Of a DNA stretch of 64,000 bases, positions 53,058 to 64,000 are shown piece by piece. The DNA comes from Rhodospirillaceae bacterium. GTDB taxonomy: Bacteria > Pseudomonadota > Alphaproteobacteria > Rhodospirillales > Rhodospirillaceae. The notes under the pieces are model-generated. The model did no database searches. It was not told the origin of the DNA and saw only the letters and a list, made by a program, of their open reading frames with translations. The stretch's first letter is position 1; every line of letters starts with the position of its first letter. The stretch lies in the NCBI GenBank assembly GCA_040219235.1, contig JAVJSV010000016.1:62001-126000 (forward strand), in the 5' to 3' direction. Made by a program: the position numbers and the translations under genes.

Positions 53058-53423
53058 ATGCAAGACCTGTTGACCGAGTATTTGCCGATCTTGATATTTA
53101 TGGGCATCGCGTTTGGTTTGGCGCTGGTGATTGTGATCGCCTCATTGATTGCGGGCCCTTCGAATCCTGACCCTGAAAAAACATCTGCTTATGAGTGCGG
53201 TTTCGAACCTTTTGACGATACCCGCTCTAAGTTTGACGTGCGGTTTTATCTGGTCGCCATTCTCTTCATTATTTTTGACTTGGAAGTTGCCTTCCTCTTT
53301 CCGTGGGCGGTGAGCTTGTCTGACATCGGGATGTTCGGATTCTGGTCGATGATGGTGTTTCTGGGCGTGTTAACCGTCGGCTTTATTTACGAATGGCGAA
53401 AAGGAGCTCTGGAATGGGAGTGA
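53058..53423 (+). CDS. nuoA: NADH-quinone oxidoreductase subunit A
   Basis: A 121-residue membrane subunit of complex I with three helices. [42 protein letters not shown] is diagnostic in its parts: the conserved Cys-containing loop, the FDVRFY motif, and the acidic residues of helix 2. It begins the nuo operon and overlaps nuoB by 10 bases. Confidence 0.98.
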   Translation: MQDLLTEYLPILIFMGIAFGLALVIVIASLIAGPSNPDPEKTSAYECGFEPFDDTRSKFDVRFYLVAILFIIFDLEVAFLFPWAVSLSDIGMFGFWSMMVFLGVLTVGFIYEWRKGALEWE

Positions 53424-53968
53424 CGATTCCGGCTCAAGTCGAAAGCGATCCAATCCGGGCCACCACGGATGCAGATCAAAATGTCGTCGCCCGCGTGGCG
53501 GAAGAACTGCAAAGCAAGGGCTTTGTGTTGTCATCGGTCGATAAGCTTGCCAATTGGGCGCGCACTGGCTCGATGTGGCCGATGTCGTTCGGTTTGGCCT
53601 GTTGCGCTGTTGAGATGATGCATTCCGCCATGGCGCGTTATGATCTTGATCGCTTCGGCATGGTGTTTCGTCCGAGCCCACGGCAGTCTGACGTGATGAT
53701 CGTTGCTGGTACCTTGACCAATAAAATGGCACCTGCACTGCGCAAAGTTTACGATCAAATGCCCGAGCCGCGCTGGGTGATCTCTATGGGGTCCTGCGCA
53801 AACGGCGGGGGCTACTATCATTACTCTTATTCCGTCGTGCGCGGTTGTGACCGCGTTGTGCCGGTCGATATTTATGTGCCGGGATGCCCGCCTACCGCTG
53901 AAGCCTTGTTGTACGGTATTCTGCAGTTGCACAAAAAAATCCGCCGTGTCGGCACATTGGATCGTTAA
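53414..53968 (+). CDS. nuoB: NADH-quinone oxidoreductase subunit B
   Basis: A 184-residue subunit carrying the N2 [4Fe-4S] cluster, the final electron donor to quinone. Cluster ligands are Cys63 and Cys64 ([10 protein letters not shown]), Cys128 (MGSCANGGG) and Cys158 ([12 protein letters not shown]). The ATG at 53414 follows AAGGAG at good spacing; an ATG at 53393 would lengthen the overlap with nuoA to 31 bases. Confidence 0.98.
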   Translation: MGVTIPAQVESDPIRATTDADQNVVARVAEELQSKGFVLSSVDKLANWARTGSMWPMSFGLACCAVEMMHSAMARYDLDRFGMVFRPSPRQSDVMIVAGTLTNKMAPALRKVYDQMPEPRWVISMGSCANGGGYYHYSYSVVRGCDRVVPVDIYVPGCPPTAEALLYGILQLHKKIRRVGTLDR

Positions 53969-53991
53969 GCAGACGATCAAGGAGAAGGCGG

Positions 53992-54621
53992 ATGGAAAAA
54001 AATTCAGAAAACACATCGGCGCTGGCCGACTTGGCGGAAGCTCTCAGTTTGTCGCTAACGGATGACATCATCAGTGCGACGGTTGAGCGGGAAGACTTAA
54101 CGGTATGGGTGCAACCGCCCTCCATTGTTAAAGTGCTCAAGCATTTACGCGATGACAGCAATTGTCAGTTTACACAATTGGTCGATATCTGTGGTGTTGA
54201 TTTTCTCGATCGCGAAAAGCGTTTTGAAGTTGTTTATCATCTGCTCAGTATGAAGCAGAACCTGCGTGTGCGGGTTAAGGTGGCAGCAAGCGAAGACACG
54301 ACGGTGCCTTCTGTGGCGAGTATTTTTTCCTGCGCTGATTGGTTCGAACGCGAAATTTGGGACATGTATGGCGTGTTCTTCTCGGATCATCCTGACTTGC
54401 GCCGTATTTTGACCGATTACGGTTTTGATGGACATCCCCAACGCAAAGACTTTCCGCTCACCGGCTATGTTGAAGTGCGTTACGACGAAACCCAAAAACG
54501 GGTCGTCTATGAGCCGGTTAAACTGACCCAAGATTTCCGCACTTTTGACTTCATGAGTCCATGGGAGGGTGCCGAACACGCACACCAGCAAATGCTCCCG
54601 GGCGATGAGAAAGCATCCTAA
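53992..54621 (+). CDS. nuoC: NADH-quinone oxidoreductase subunit C
   Basis: A 209-residue hydrophilic subunit of the connecting arm. The signature [22 protein letters not shown] is present in the family form, followed by [21 protein letters not shown]. The C-terminal tail is [17 protein letters not shown]. It stands separate from NuoD, unlike the fused NuoCD of enterobacteria. nuoD starts one base after its stop codon. Confidence 0.98.
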   Translation: MEKNSENTSALADLAEALSLSLTDDIISATVEREDLTVWVQPPSIVKVLKHLRDDSNCQFTQLVDICGVDFLDREKRFEVVYHLLSMKQNLRVRVKVAASEDTTVPSVASIFSCADWFEREIWDMYGVFFSDHPDLRRILTDYGFDGHPQRKDFPLTGYVEVRYDETQKRVVYEPVKLTQDFRTFDFMSPWEGAEHAHQQMLPGDEKAS

Positions 54622-54622
54622 G

Positions 54623-55810
54623 ATGGCTGAATCCATAGAAGCCGAGATTGAGAACTACACCGTTAACTTCGGGCCACAGCATCCGGCGGCGCACGGCGTA
54701 TTGCGTTTGGTGCTGGAGATGGGGGGCGAGACGATTGATCGTGTTGATCCGCATATCGGGTTACTCCATCGCGGCACGGAAAAGCTGATTGAACACAAAA
54801 CCTATCTGCAGGCGGTGCCGTATTTTGACCGCCTTGATTACGTGTCGCCGATGAACCAAGAGCAGGCGTATGCGATTGCGGTTGAGCGCCTGCTCGGCAT
54901 CGATGTGCCGAAGCGCGGCCAGTATATTCGTATGTTGTTCTGCGAGCTGACGCGCATTTTGAATCACATCATGAACATTGCGTCCTACGCCATGGACGTT
55001 GGTGCCATGACGCCGTTTCTGTGGACCTTTGAAGAGCGCGAAAAGCTGATGGGCTTTTACGACGATGTTTCGGGGGCCCGCATGCACGCGGCTTATGTGC
55101 GTCCGGGGGGCGTTGCCAGAGACTTGCCGCCGGGATTGGCCGAACGGATTGCCGCATGGGCTGAGAATTTTCCGAAAGTCCTCGACGACATGGAGGGCCT
55201 GTTAACCAATAACCGGATTTTTAAACAACGCACCGTCGATATTGGAACCGTTAGCAAGGAAGAGGCGCTGGACTGGGGCTTCACCGGGCCGAACCTGCGG
55301 GCCAGTGGATATGCGTGGGATTTGCGAAAAGCCCAGCCTTATGACGGCTATGACGAAATGGATTTCGACATCCCCATCGGTAAGCATGGCGATTGCTACG
55401 ACCGCTATATCGTGCGTGTTGCTGAAATGCGTGAGTCGCTGCGCATCATTCATCAGTGTTTGAAAAAGATGCCGACTGGTCCGGTGAAAGTTCAAGACCG
55501 CAAGATCAGCCCGCCACCCCGGGGCGATATGAAAGGCTCAATGGAAGCCTTGATCCATCACTTCAAGCTGTACACTGAGGGCTATCATGTGCCGCGCGGG
55601 GAAACCTATGCGGCCGTAGAAGCGCCCAAAGGTGAGTTTGCAGTTTATCTGGTTTCTGATGGGTCTAATAAGCCTTATCGCTGTCGCATTCGTGCCCCAG
55701 GCTTTGTGCATATGCAGGGCATGGATTTCATGCTGCGCGGTCACATGTTGGCGGACGTCCCAGCGGTGCTGGGGTCCCTTGATATTGTGTTCGGTGAGGT
55801 CGACCGATGA
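54623..55810 (+). CDS. nuoD: NADH-quinone oxidoreductase subunit D
   Basis: A 395-residue subunit that forms the quinone pocket with Nuo[20 protein letters not shown] near the N-terminus has the quinone-site His, and [17 protein letters not shown] and the C-terminal DIVFGEVDR fit the family. The ATG at 54623 gives the family N-terminus; an upstream in-frame ATG at 54569 lies inside nuoC. nuoE overlaps its stop by 4 bases (ATGA). Confidence 0.97.
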   Translation: MAESIEAEIENYTVNFGPQHPAAHGVLRLVLEMGGETIDRVDPHIGLLHRGTEKLIEHKTYLQAVPYFDRLDYVSPMNQEQAYAIAVERLLGIDVPKRGQYIRMLFCELTRILNHIMNIASYAMDVGAMTPFLWTFEEREKLMGFYDDVSGARMHAAYVRPGGVARDLPPGLAERIAAWAENFPKVLDDMEGLLTNNRIFKQRTVDIGTVSKEEALDWGFTGPNLRASGYAWDLRKAQPYDGYDEMDFDIPIGKHGDCYDRYIVRVAEMRESLRIIHQCLKKMPTGPVKVQDRKISPPPRGDMKGSMEALIHHFKLYTEGYHVPRGETYAAVEAPKGEFAVYLVSDGSNKPYRCRIRAPGFVHMQGMDFMLRGHMLADVPAVLGSLDIVFGEVDR

Positions 55811-56517
55811 GCACGCGTAACCTTGCCAAAGAGCAACCAGAGCACTTCGCATTTACGGACGAGAGTAAAGCACGGGCCGAAAGAATTATTGCCAAGTATC
55901 CAAAAGGGCGCCAGCAAAGCGCGGTCATTCCTTTGCTGGATCTTGCGCAACGCCAAGAGGGCTGGGTGACGAAGCCTGCGATCGAAGTGGTTGCCGAGAT
56001 GTTGAGCATGCCGGTGATCCGGGTGCTTGAGGTCGCGACCTTTTACACGATGTTCAACCTTCACCCCGTTGGCAAATGTCATCTGCAAGTGTGCACGAGT
56101 CTGTCGTGCTGGTTGCGCGGGTCCGATGATGTGGTGAAGGCGTGCGAAGATAAACTGGGCATAAAGTTCGGTGGGACAACACCTGATGGGGCGTTCACGT
56201 TGAGCGAAGTGGAATGCGCAGGTGCCTGTGTGAATGCGCCGGTGGTTGCCGTCGGCGATGATTATTACGAAGACCTGGATTATGACCGCATGGCCTCGTT
56301 GATTGAGGCCATTAAAGCGGGCACTCCACCTGAGCCAGGGTCCGCCGCTGGCCGCCAAGGGGCGGAGCCGGAAGGACAGCGCTCGACGTTGACCGAGGAT
56401 CCAAACTCACCGCCGCAGATGCAAGATCTGGCATCTGCAAAGCAGAAGTATGAAGAGGCCAAAGAGGCCGCTCGCAAAGCGAAAGAGGCCGAAATGAAGG
56501 CCAAGGAAAACGCGTGA
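55807..56517 (+). CDS. nuoE: NADH-quinone oxidoreductase subunit E with C-terminal tail
   Basis: A 236-residue thioredoxin-like subunit with the N1a [2Fe-2S] cluster, whose ligands lie in VCTSLSC and [10 protein letters not shown]. The core (about 1-170) is of ordinary length. The last ~65 residues are a Pro/Glu-rich stretch followed by a Lys/Ala/Glu-rich helix ([20 protein letters not shown]). Such tails are known in alphaproteobacterial NuoE. It overlaps nuoD by 4 bases and nuoF by one. Confidence 0.97.
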   Translation: MSTRNLAKEQPEHFAFTDESKARAERIIAKYPKGRQQSAVIPLLDLAQRQEGWVTKPAIEVVAEMLSMPVIRVLEVATFYTMFNLHPVGKCHLQVCTSLSCWLRGSDDVVKACEDKLGIKFGGTTPDGAFTLSEVECAGACVNAPVVAVGDDYYEDLDYDRMASLIEAIKAGTPPEPGSAAGRQGAEPEGQRSTLTEDPNSPPQMQDLASAKQKYEEAKEAARKAKEAEMKAKENA

Positions 56518-57806
56518 TGTTGCAAGATAAAGACCGCATTTTCACCAATCTCTATGGCGAGCACGACTGGGGCCTCGCTGGCGCCCGTGCTCGTGGCGAT
56601 TGGGATGGAACCAAAGACCTGATGGCGATGGGCCAGGAATGGATCATTGATGAGATGAAAGCCTCTGGGCTGCGTGGTCGTGGCGGCGCTGGTTTCCCGA
56701 CGGGCCTGAAGTGGTCCTTCATGCCCAAGACGGTTGGTGAGCGTCCGCATTATCTTGTGGTGAATGCGGACGAGGGCGAGCCCGGCACCTGTAAAGACCG
56801 CGACATGATGCGGTTTGACCCGCACAAGCTGGTGGAAGGGTGCTTGCTGGCCAGCTTCGCGATGAATGCGCATGCCTGCTACATCTACATTCGCGGTGAG
56901 TTCTATCAGGAAGCCTCGAACCTGCAGGTGGCCATTGATGAGGCTTACGAAGCCGGTTTGATTGGTAAAAATGCCTGCGGCTCGGGGTGGGACTTTGATC
57001 TATACCTGCATCGCGGCGCGGGGGCTTACATCTGCGGCGAAGAAACAGCCTTGATCGAAAGCCTCGAAGGTAAAAAGGGTCAGCCAAGACTGAAGCCACC
57101 GTTTCCGGCTGGCGTTGGTTTGTACGGTTGCCCGACGACGGTAAACAATGTTGAGAGCATCGCGGTTGCCCCAACAATTTTGAGACGCGGTGCGTCATGG
57201 TTTGCTGGTTTTGGCCGACCCAACAATACGGGCACAAAAGTTTTCTGCATTTCTGGCCATGTGAACCGTCCATGCAATGTGGAAGAAGAGATGAGCATTC
57301 CGCTGAAGGAGCTCATCGACAAGCATTGCGGTGGCGTCATTGGCGGATGGGATAATCTTCAGGCAATTATTCCCGGCGGGAGTTCTGTGCCGTGTTTGCC
57401 GAAAGAAATCTGCGACACTGTTCTGATGGATTTTGATTCTCTGCGCGACGTGAAGTCGGGTCTTGGGACTGCCGCCGTTATGGTGATGGATAAATCCGCC
57501 GATATGATTGCTTCGATCACACGTCTGTCTGCCTTTTATAAACACGAAAGTTGCGGACAGTGCACGCCGTGTCGTGAAGGGACGGGGTGGCTGTATCGGG
57601 TGATGAAGCGGATGGTGACGGGCGAAGCGTCGCTTGAAGAAATTGATATGCTGGAACAGGTCTCCTATCAGATCGAAGGGCATACGATTTGTGCTCTTGG
57701 GGATGCGGCCGCTTGGCCGGTGCAGGGATTGATCCGGCATTTCAGACCTGAATTAGAACAACGCATCAAAGACTATCGTGACGGCAAATTGCCGCGTGCG
57801 GCGTAA
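56517..57806 (+). CDS. nuoF: NADH-quinone oxidoreductase subunit F
   Basis: A 429-residue subunit with the NADH site, FMN and cluster N3. [13 protein letters not shown] and [19 protein letters not shown] mark the NADH and FMN sites, and the cluster ligands are [12 protein letters not shown] plus the distal Cys in [10 protein letters not shown]. The ATG at 56517 shares its first base with the nuoE stop (TGATG); a GTG one codon upstream is also possible. Confidence 0.98.
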   Translation: MLQDKDRIFTNLYGEHDWGLAGARARGDWDGTKDLMAMGQEWIIDEMKASGLRGRGGAGFPTGLKWSFMPKTVGERPHYLVVNADEGEPGTCKDRDMMRFDPHKLVEGCLLASFAMNAHACYIYIRGEFYQEASNLQVAIDEAYEAGLIGKNACGSGWDFDLYLHRGAGAYICGEETALIESLEGKKGQPRLKPPFPAGVGLYGCPTTVNNVESIAVAPTILRRGASWFAGFGRPNNTGTKVFCISGHVNRPCNVEEEMSIPLKELIDKHCGGVIGGWDNLQAIIPGGSSVPCLPKEICDTVLMDFDSLRDVKSGLGTAAVMVMDKSADMIASITRLSAFYKHESCGQCTPCREGTGWLYRVMKRMVTGEASLEEIDMLEQVSYQIEGHTICALGDAAAWPVQGLIRHFRPELEQRIKDYRDGKLPRAA

Positions 57807-57815
57807 GGACAAGGT

Positions 57816-59882
57816 ATGCCTAAGCTCACTATTGACGGGGTCGAGATAGAAGTAGAACCCGGGATTACCATCATGCAGGCCGCTGAAGAAGCGGGCGCGG
57901 AGATTCCCAGGTTCTGTTATCACGACCGCTTGTCCATCGCTGGCAACTGCCGCATGTGTTTGGTTGAAGTTGAAAAGTCACCCAAACCGGTGGCGTCCTG
58001 TGCCATGCCGGTCGGCGAGGGGATGGTGGTGCACACCAAATCCGAGAAGGCTGTTAAAGCGCGCAATGGCGTGATGGAATTTCTGCTGATCAATCACCCC
58101 TTGGATTGTCCGATTTGTGACCAGGGCGGTGAGTGTGATCTGCAAGATCAAGCCTTGGCTTTTGGGTATGACCGTGGACGCTATGGAGAGCAAAAGCGGG
58201 CCGTTAAAGACAAGTACATGGGGCCGATTGTTTCGACGATTATGACCCGGTGTATTCACTGCACGCGATGTGTGCGGTTTGCCGAGGAGATTGCCGGCGT
58301 TACCGAAATTGGCGCAACGGGGCGTGGCGAAGATACCGAAATTACAACCTATCTAGAAGGGGCGTTGACCTCTGAGTTATCGGGCAACGTTGTTGATCTT
58401 TGTCCCGTTGGCGCACTGACGAATAAACCGTATGCGTTTACCGCCCGCTCCTGGGAGCTGCGTAAAACGGAATCCGTCGATGTTATGGATGCGGTGGGTA
58501 GCAACATTCGCGTTGATAGCCGTGGCCGCGAAGTGATGCGCGTTCTGCCGCGCCTGAATGAGTGGGTGAACGAAGAGTGGCTGGCGGATAAGTCACGCAA
58601 CGCGTGCGACGGACTGAAGTACCAGCGCCTCGATCAGCCTTATGTGCGTCGCGATGGCAAACTTCAGCCAGCAGAGTGGTCAGAAGCTTTTGCTGCAATC
58701 GCTGAAAAAGTCTCCGGACTCAGTGGTGATAAAATCGCGGCCCTGGTTGGGGATACGGTTGATTGTGAATCGACGCTGGCATTGAAAGATCTGATGGGGG
58801 CTTTGGGCTCACCACATATGGATTGTCGTCAAGATGGCGCAGTGTTGGACCCGAAGGTGCGCAGCTCCTACCTGTTCAACACGACCATCTCGGGGATTGA
58901 AGATGCCGACGCCATTTTGTTGGTTGGCACGAACCCCCGCAAGGAAGCACCGATTTTAAACGCGCGCCTCCGCAAACGGTATTTGGCCGGTGGTGTTAAG
59001 ATCGCAGTCATTGGGGAAGGTGCTGACCTGACCTATCCCTATGAGCACTTGGGTGAAACAGCGGACGTGCTGGCGCAGGTTGCTGACGGCACCCATGCTT
59101 TCGCAAAAACTTTGAAAGATGCAGAGCGTCCCATGGTTGTGTTTGGTATGGGCGCGCTGACCCGTGCGGATGGAGCCGCACTTCTCGCGGCAGGTTATAA
59201 GCTTGCAGAAGCGACGGGTATGGTGTCCGGCGATTGGAATGGCTTTAACGTTCTTCATACGGCTGCAGCACGTGTTGGAGCGCTGGATGTTGGATTTGTG
59301 CCCGGCGAGCACGGCAAAGACACGCGCGCTATTTTGGATGCTGCGGCCTCTGGTGCGATTGAGGTCGTTTACCTGCTCGGCGCAGACGAAATTGATACAA
59401 CGAAGCTGAAAAACGCGTTTGTCATCTATCAAGGTCATCACGGGGACGCCGGTGCCCATGTGGCTGATGTTATTCTGCCGGGTGCGGCCTATACCGAAAA
59501 GAGCGGCACGTATGTGAACACCGAGGGTCGCCCTCAATTGGGGCAGCGGGCAATTTTCCCGCCCGGTGATGCGCGCGAAGACTGGTCTATTGTTCGTGCG
59601 CTGTCTGACAGCCTCGGCAAAACACTGCCGTATGACTCGTTGGATCAAGTGCGTGCGGCTTTGGCCGAGTGTAATTCTATCTTCACGCATATTGATGAAG
59701 TTATCGTTGAAGATTGGTCTGCGTTTGGCACAGCAGGCGCTATCGAGGCTACACCTTTGGTGTCGCCTGTAACGAACTATTATCAGACAGACCCGATCAG
59801 TCGCGCCTCACGTACGATGGCGCAATGCACCCAAGAGTTTGTGATCGGCAAGTCCGGGAAAGTGACGGGCACCTATGGCTGA
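57816..59882 (+). CDS. nuoG: NADH-quinone oxidoreductase subunit G
   Basis: A 688-residue iron-sulfur subunit. The N-terminal [2Fe-2S] domain has [20 protein letters not shown] in family form; [18 protein letters not shown] holds His/Cys ligands, and [14 protein letters not shown] with a CPVGAL motif holds the N4-type cluster. The C-terminal part (about 220-688) is a molybdopterin-oxidoreductase-like domain without a molybdenum site. It is shorter than the enterobacterial NuoG, as in alphaproteobacteria and mitochondria. nuoH overlaps its end by 8 bases. Confidence 0.98.
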   Translation: MPKLTIDGVEIEVEPGITIMQAAEEAGAEIPRFCYHDRLSIAGNCRMCLVEVEKSPKPVASCAMPVGEGMVVHTKSEKAVKARNGVMEFLLINHPLDCPICDQGGECDLQDQALAFGYDRGRYGEQKRAVKDKYMGPIVSTIMTRCIHCTRCVRFAEEIAGVTEIGATGRGEDTEITTYLEGALTSELSGNVVDLCPVGALTNKPYAFTARSWELRKTESVDVMDAVGSNIRVDSRGREVMRVLPRLNEWVNEEWLADKSRNACDGLKYQRLDQPYVRRDGKLQPAEWSEAFAAIAEKVSGLSGDKIAALVGDTVDCESTLALKDLMGALGSPHMDCRQDGAVLDPKVRSSYLFNTTISGIEDADAILLVGTNPRKEAPILNARLRKRYLAGGVKIAVIGEGADLTYPYEHLGETADVLAQVADGTHAFAKTLKDAERPMVVFGMGALTRADGAALLAAGYKLAEATGMVSGDWNGFNVLHTAAARVGALDVGFVPGEHGKDTRAILDAAASGAIEVVYLLGADEIDTTKLKNAFVIYQGHHGDAGAHVADVILPGAAYTEKSGTYVNTEGRPQLGQRAIFPPGDAREDWSIVRALSDSLGKTLPYDSLDQVRAALAECNSIFTHIDEVIVEDWSAFGTAGAIEATPLVSPVTNYYQTDPISRASRTMAQCTQEFVIGKSGKVTGTYG

Positions 59883-60906
59883 GTTATGGACAGGTTACAT
59901 TTGGCCTGTGCTCTGGATCGTAATTCAGATCCTGATGTTTATGGTTCCTATTCTGGTGAGTGTCGCTTATCTCACTTACGCTGAACGCCGTATTATTGGG
60001 GCGATGCAAATGCGGATTGGCCCGAACGTTGTGGGCTGGTTTGGATTGCTGCAACCGATTGCGGATGCCCTAAAGCTTTTAACCAAAGAAACAGTGTTGC
60101 CATCCGGGGCGAGCCCGATGGTCTTCTTCCTGGCACCGATGGTGACCTTCTCGCTGGCGATGCTGGCCTGGGCCGTTATTCCCGTGAATGCGGGTTGGGT
60201 GATCTCCGACCTGAACGTCGGTGTGCTGTATCTGTTTGCGATTTCATCACTTGGCGTCTATGGCGTGGTGATGGCGGGTTGGGCCTCTAACTCGCGCTAT
60301 GCGTTTTTGGGCGCGATGCGCTCTGCCGCGCAAATGGTGTCGTACGAAGTCTCCATCGGTTTCATCATGATTACGGTTCTAGTGACTGCCGGGACTTTAA
60401 ATTTGAGTGAACTGGTTCAGGCACAATCGGAGCCATTGTTTGGCTTCCTGCCGGGCTGGTACTTTATTCCGCACCTGCCAATGTTCATTGTATTCTTTAT
60501 CTCAGTATTGGCGGAAACAAACCGTCACCCGTTTGACTTGCCAGAGGCTGAGTCAGAACTGGTCGCTGGCTTCATGACCGAATACTCATCGATGTCATTT
60601 GCTCTGTTCTTCCTGGGCGAATACGCCAACATGATTATGATGAGCGGCATGGTGACCATTCTGTTCCTCGGCGGTTGGTTGCCCCCGTATGACGTTGCTC
60701 CGTTGAACATGATACCGGGCGTGGTCTGGTTCGCGGCCAAAATCGCTTTCTGCTTGTTTGTGTTCATCTGGGTCCGGGCAACCTTCCCACGATATCGCTA
60801 TGACCAACTGATGCGCCTGGGATGGAAAGTGTTCTTGCCGCTGTCGCTGATTTGGTTGGTGCTGACAGCCGGTTTCCTCGTCTACTTTGATAAATTGCCG
60901 GCATAA
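59875..60906 (+). CDS. nuoH: NADH-quinone oxidoreductase subunit H
   Basis: A 343-residue membrane subunit with about eight helices that links the quinone site to the proton channels. The motifs [54 protein letters not shown] and the C-terminal [19 protein letters not shown] are all present. It starts inside the end of nuoG (8-base overlap). Confidence 0.98.
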   Translation: MAELWTGYIWPVLWIVIQILMFMVPILVSVAYLTYAERRIIGAMQMRIGPNVVGWFGLLQPIADALKLLTKETVLPSGASPMVFFLAPMVTFSLAMLAWAVIPVNAGWVISDLNVGVLYLFAISSLGVYGVVMAGWASNSRYAFLGAMRSAAQMVSYEVSIGFIMITVLVTAGTLNLSELVQAQSEPLFGFLPGWYFIPHLPMFIVFFISVLAETNRHPFDLPEAESELVAGFMTEYSSMSFALFFLGEYANMIMMSGMVTILFLGGWLPPYDVAPLNMIPGVVWFAAKIAFCLFVFIWVRATFPRYRYDQLMRLGWKVFLPLSLIWLVLTAGFLVYFDKLPA

Positions 60907-60921
60907 GGAACGGACTTAGCC

Positions 60922-61410
60922 ATGGCATCTTTTGATCGTACCGCGCGTTCTTTTCTGCTCAGTGAATTGCTGAGTGGCATGTGGTTGACGCTGAAGTATA
61001 TGTTTGGTCCGAAAGTGACCATTAACTACCCGTTTGAAAAAGGGCCATTGAGCCCGCGCTTCAGAGGGGAGCACGCCTTGCGTCGTTATCCCAATGGTGA
61101 AGAGCGCTGCATCGCCTGCAAACTGTGTGAAGCCATTTGTCCGGCACAAGCCATCACCATTGAAGCGGTGCCGCGCGAAGATGGCAGTCGACGCACAACG
61201 CGTTACGACATTGATATGACCAAATGTATCTATTGCGGTTTCTGCGAAGAAGCTTGCCCGGTAGATGCCATTGTCGAAGGTCCGAACTTTGAGTTCGCGA
61301 CCGAGACGCGGGAAGAATTGCTCTACAACAAAGATAAGCTGCTGGCCAATGGTGACCGGTGGGAGTCTGAGCTCGCAAAGCGGCTCGAGCTCGACGCACC
61401 TTACCGGTAA
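60922..61410 (+). CDS. nuoI: NADH-quinone oxidoreductase subunit I
   Basis: A 162-residue ferredoxin-like subunit with clusters N6a and N6b. Two CxxCxxCxxxCP motifs are visible: [17 protein letters not shown] and [17 protein letters not shown]. The N-terminal amphipathic region ([13 protein letters not shown]) sits at the membrane. It lies 15 bases after nuoH. Confidence 0.98.
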   Translation: MASFDRTARSFLLSELLSGMWLTLKYMFGPKVTINYPFEKGPLSPRFRGEHALRRYPNGEERCIACKLCEAICPAQAITIEAVPREDGSRRTTRYDIDMTKCIYCGFCEEACPVDAIVEGPNFEFATETREELLYNKDKLLANGDRWESELAKRLELDAPYR

Positions 61411-61486
61411 TTCAGGTCAGACGACGGGGAAGACGAATGCAGCAGGTTAACACTAAAAAGACGGTATGCACCATCGGGGGCGCGCG

Positions 61487-62101
61487 ATGATTGCGGCTAC
61501 GCTGGCGTTTTATCTGTTCGCGGCCCTTGCGGTTATTGGGGCGCTGAACGTTATTTTTCAGAAGAACCCTGTTCACTCTGTGCTGTGGTTGATTTTCACG
61601 TTCTTCAATGGCGCCGGACTGTTTGTTCTGCTGGGTGCTGAATTCGTCGCGATGATTTTGGTCGTAGTGTACGTGGGTGCTGTCGCGGTGTTGTTCCTGT
61701 TTGTGGTGATGATGCTCGACATCAACATTACGGTGGTGCGGGAAGGGTTCCTGAAGTATTTGCCCGCGGGTCTTCTCGTCGGGGGACTGTTGCTGGCTGA
61801 ACTGGTCACCGTGTTCGTGGCGTGGCAGGTTTCTGACAGTGCAGAGGCCATGCGTGCTGCGCCAACGCCCGACCCTGCGGTGATTACGAACACCGAAGCT
61901 ATTGGTCAGATTCTATATACGGATTATCTCTACGTCTTCCAGGCCTCCGGATTAATTCTGCTGGTGGCTATGATTGGATCTATTGTTCTGACGCACCGTT
62001 CTCGTGCAGGCGTGCGTAAGCAAGTGATTGCGGACCAGAATGCCCGTCGCCCTGAAGACACCCTTGAGATCGTTAAGGTCGAGTCAGGGAAGGGGCTATA
62101 A
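61487..62101 (+). CDS. nuoJ: NADH-quinone oxidoreductase subunit J
   Basis: A 204-residue membrane subunit with five helices. The motifs [20 protein letters not shown] and [24 protein letters not shown], with the conserved pi-bulge region, identify it. The ATG at 61487 follows GGGGG and gives the family N-terminus [11 protein letters not shown]; an in-frame ATG at 61466 would add seven residues. Confidence 0.97.
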   Translation: MIAATLAFYLFAALAVIGALNVIFQKNPVHSVLWLIFTFFNGAGLFVLLGAEFVAMILVVVYVGAVAVLFLFVVMMLDINITVVREGFLKYLPAGLLVGGLLLAELVTVFVAWQVSDSAEAMRAAPTPDPAVITNTEAIGQILYTDYLYVFQASGLILLVAMIGSIVLTHRSRAGVRKQVIADQNARRPEDTLEIVKVESGKGL

Positions 62102-62103
62102 TT

Positions 62104-62412
62104 ATGGTTGTCAGTCTCGCGCACTTTCTCACTGTTGCTGCGATTTTGTTTACGCTCGGTATCTTTGGGATTTTCCTTAACCGGAAAAACCTGATCGTTA
62201 TTTTGATGTCGATCGAGTTGATGCTGTTGGCGGTGAACATCAATTTCGTCGCGTTCTCGGCCTACCTCGGTGATTTGGTTGGGCAAATTTTCACCATGCT
62301 GGTGCTAACTGTTGCCGCCGCTGAAGCGGCCATCGGCTTGGCCATTGTTGTGGTGTTCTATCGTTCTCACCGGTCTATCGCGGTGGAAGATATTAACGAG
62401 TTGAAGGGGTAG
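62104..62412 (+). CDS. nuoK: NADH-quinone oxidoreductase subunit K
   Basis: A 102-residue subunit with three helices and two buried Glu residues of the proton path ([11 protein letters not shown] and [12 protein letters not shown]). It begins 2 bases after nuoJ and is followed by nuoL 7 bases on. Confidence 0.98.
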   Translation: MVVSLAHFLTVAAILFTLGIFGIFLNRKNLIVILMSIELMLLAVNINFVAFSAYLGDLVGQIFTMLVLTVAAAEAAIGLAIVVVFYRSHRSIAVEDINELKG

Positions 62413-62419
62413 GGGCATC

Positions 62420-64000
62420 ATGGAAGCTGCCGCAATTTTCCTGCCTCTGTTAGGGGCACTTATCGCTGGGTTCTTTGGCCGCCAGATTGGTGACCGGGCC
62501 TCTCAGGTTGTGACATGCGTGGGCGTTGGGTCCGCTGCTGTTTTATCGATCCCACTGTTCTTTGATGTGGCGATTGGCGGCAACGAGCGCGTTGTGACAC
62601 TGATGAGCTGGATTAACTCCGGCACCTTTGAAACATCCTGGGCGCTGCGTTTTGACACTTTGTCTGCTGTCATGGTGATGACGGTGACCTGTGTGTCCAC
62701 ACTGATTCACGTCTACTCGGTTGGCTACATGAGCCATGATGACTCGAAGCCCCGGTTTATGGCGTATCTGTCGCTGTTTACCTTTGCGATGCTGATGCTG
62801 GTGACCGCCGATAACCTGGTGCAGTTGTTCTTTGGCTGGGAAGGCGTCGGCGTTGTCTCCTACCTGCTGATCGGGTTCTGGTTTAAGAAGCCCTCGGCTA
62901 ACGCGGCGGCCATCAAAGCGTTTGTGGTCAACCGGGTTGGAGACTTTGGCTTCCTGCTGGGGATCTTTGGCATTTACATGCTGTTTGACGCGGTCACGTT
63001 TGACGCGATTTTTAATGCGGTGCCGAACCATGTGGATGACAGGGTAACGTTCTTTGGCATTGAAGGGCATGCGCTAACATTGATCTCGCTGCTGCTGTTT
63101 GTCGGTGCCATGGGCAAGTCAGCTCAGTTGTTGCTGCACACCTGGTTGCCAGATGCCATGGAAGGTCCGACACCGGTGTCGGCGTTGATTCATGCCGCAA
63201 CCATGGTGACGGCGGGTGTGTTCCTGGTGGCACGGATGTCGCCGGTGTTTGAATATGCCCCATCGGCGTTGCAAGTTGTGACCATTGTTGGGGCTTCGAC
63301 AGCCTTTTTTGCGGCCACCATTGGCTGTGTACAGAACGATATCAAGCGCGTGATAGCCTATTCGACCTGTTCGCAGTTGGGCTATATGTTTTTTGCCTGT
63401 GGTGTCGGGGCCTATTCAGCCGCCATCTTCCACCTGATGACTCACGCCTGGTTTAAAGCTTTACTTTTCCTTGGCTCAGGGTCGGTCATTCACGCCATGT
63501 CCGACGAGCAAGACATGCGCAAGATGGGTGGCATCTGGAAGCACATTAAGTTCACCTATGCGATGATGTGGATTGGCACGTTGGCTTTGGTCGCGGTGCC
63601 GCCTTTTGCGGGATACTATTCTAAGGACCTCGTGCTTGAAGCGGCTTACGCGGCACATTCCAGCGTGGGCACCTATGCCTTTGTGATGGGCATTGGCGCG
63701 GCGTTGCTAACGGCATTCTATTCTGGGCGGCTGTTGTTCATGACGTTCCACGGCAAGCCGCGTGCGGATAAGGATGTGATGGACCATGTCCATGAGAGCC
63801 CATTGTCTATGACGATTCCCCTGGCTGGTCTGGCCCTTGGTGCCATCTTTGCTGGCATGGTTGGCTATGATGTGTTTGTCGGCGATGGCCGACTAGACTT
63901 CTGGCGTGATGCGCTGGCCGTGGTTGGGGCAGATGCTGTTGAAGACGCGCATCATGTACCGGCGTGGGTGGTGTGGTCGCCATTGGTTGTGACGGCGATT
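62420..64000 (+). CDS. nuoL: NADH-quinone oxidoreductase subunit L (partial at window edge)
   Basis: 527 codons are open from the ATG at 62420 to the window edge with no stop. This is an antiporter-like proton-pumping subunit. [33 protein letters not shown] with the key Glu, [30 protein letters not shown] in family form, and [13 protein letters not shown] are typical. nuoL usually has about 600-650 residues, so roughly 100 residues are missing. nuoM and nuoN are expected beyond the edge. Confidence 0.97.
   Translation, partial: MEAAAIFLPLLGALIAGFFGRQIGDRASQVVTCVGVGSAAVLSIPLFFDVAIGGNERVVTLMSWINSGTFETSWALRFDTLSAVMVMTVTCVSTLIHVYSVGYMSHDDSKPRFMAYLSLFTFAMLMLVTADNLVQLFFGWEGVGVVSYLLIGFWFKKPSANAAAIKAFVVNRVGDFGFLLGIFGIYMLFDAVTFDAIFNAVPNHVDDRVTFFGIEGHALTLISLLLFVGAMGKSAQLLLHTWLPDAMEGPTPVSALIHAATMVTAGVFLVARMSPVFEYAPSALQVVTIVGASTAFFAATIGCVQNDIKRVIAYSTCSQLGYMFFACGVGAYSAAIFHLMTHAWFKALLFLGSGSVIHAMSDEQDMRKMGGIWKHIKFTYAMMWIGTLALVAVPPFAGYYSKDLVLEAAYAAHSSVGTYAFVMGIGAALLTAFYSGRLLFMTFHGKPRADKDVMDHVHESPLSMTIPLAGLALGAIFAGMVGYDVFVGDGRLDFWRDALAVVGADAVEDAHHVPAWVVWSPLVVTAI

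Noticed and set aside
52891-53073. 60-residue frame before nuoA
   Set aside because: No motif, unusual composition, overlaps the nuoA start and lacks a good ribosome binding site.

Overview
The window is a dense, mostly housekeeping chromosome segment of an alphaproteobacterium, probably a Rhodospirillales-like or related marine lineage. The assignment rests on gene order and protein families, not on a database search. The orders tolR-tolA-tolB-pal-cpoB-tilS-ftsH-folP-glmM, serC-serA-hisZ-purA and tig-clpP-clpX-lon-hupB-tRNA-Val followed by nuoA-nuoL are typical of that class. No rRNA, CRISPR array, IS element, integrase or prophage module is visible.

Layout. 1-5.5 kb: Tol-Pal envelope cluster (tolR is cut by the left edge) and tilS. 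5.7-13 kb: ftsH, folP, glmM, thiD and an SLC13-type permease. 13.1-18.5 kb: serine biosynthesis (serC, serA), hisZ and purA. 18.6-25.1 kb: a pseudokinase-like protein with a C-terminal membrane anchor and a membrane partner, rluD on the opposite strand, a small membrane protein, a JAMM metalloprotease, a Tat-signal aminotransferase and a one-cysteine racemase-superfamily protein. 25.1-28.7 kb: five or six tightly packed genes of unknown function, some sharing start or stop tetranucleotides. 28.8-34.3 kb (minus strand): a six-gene operon-like run cysK-sseA-CMD protein-metC-modB-modC that joins sulfur metabolism to a molybdate-type ABC transporter lacking modA. 34.5-44.6 kb: accessory genes including an alpha/beta-hydrolase-OsmC fusion, an oxidoreductase, a GC-rich intergenic repeat array, an EAL phosphodiesterase, a low-GC sulfotransferase-like gene, an ECF sigma factor with a small membrane partner, dadA and the NAD(P)HX repair enzyme. 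44.7-51.9 kb: tRNA-Leu, the cytosolic proteostasis set (trigger factor, ClpP, ClpX, Lon), HU and tRNA-Val. 51.9-64 kb: an aspartate-dehydrogenase-like gene and the respiratory complex I operon nuoA to nuoL, with nuoL cut by the right edge.

How it fits together. Most genes serve envelope integrity (Tol-Pal), peptidoglycan precursor supply (GlmM), folate, thiamine, serine and purine synthesis, protein quality control (FtsH, Trigger factor, ClpXP, Lon) and NADH respiration. The less explained material is concentrated between 18.6 and 41.6 kb. The best candidates for something undescribed are the pseudokinase plus membrane-protein pair (18.6-21.3 kb), the uncharacterised cluster at 25.1-28.7 kb, the repeat array at 36.8-37.0 kb, and the sulfur operon with a modA-less modBC. 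By eye, the left part of the window is more A+T-rich than the right part, with the change somewhere around 29-34 kb.
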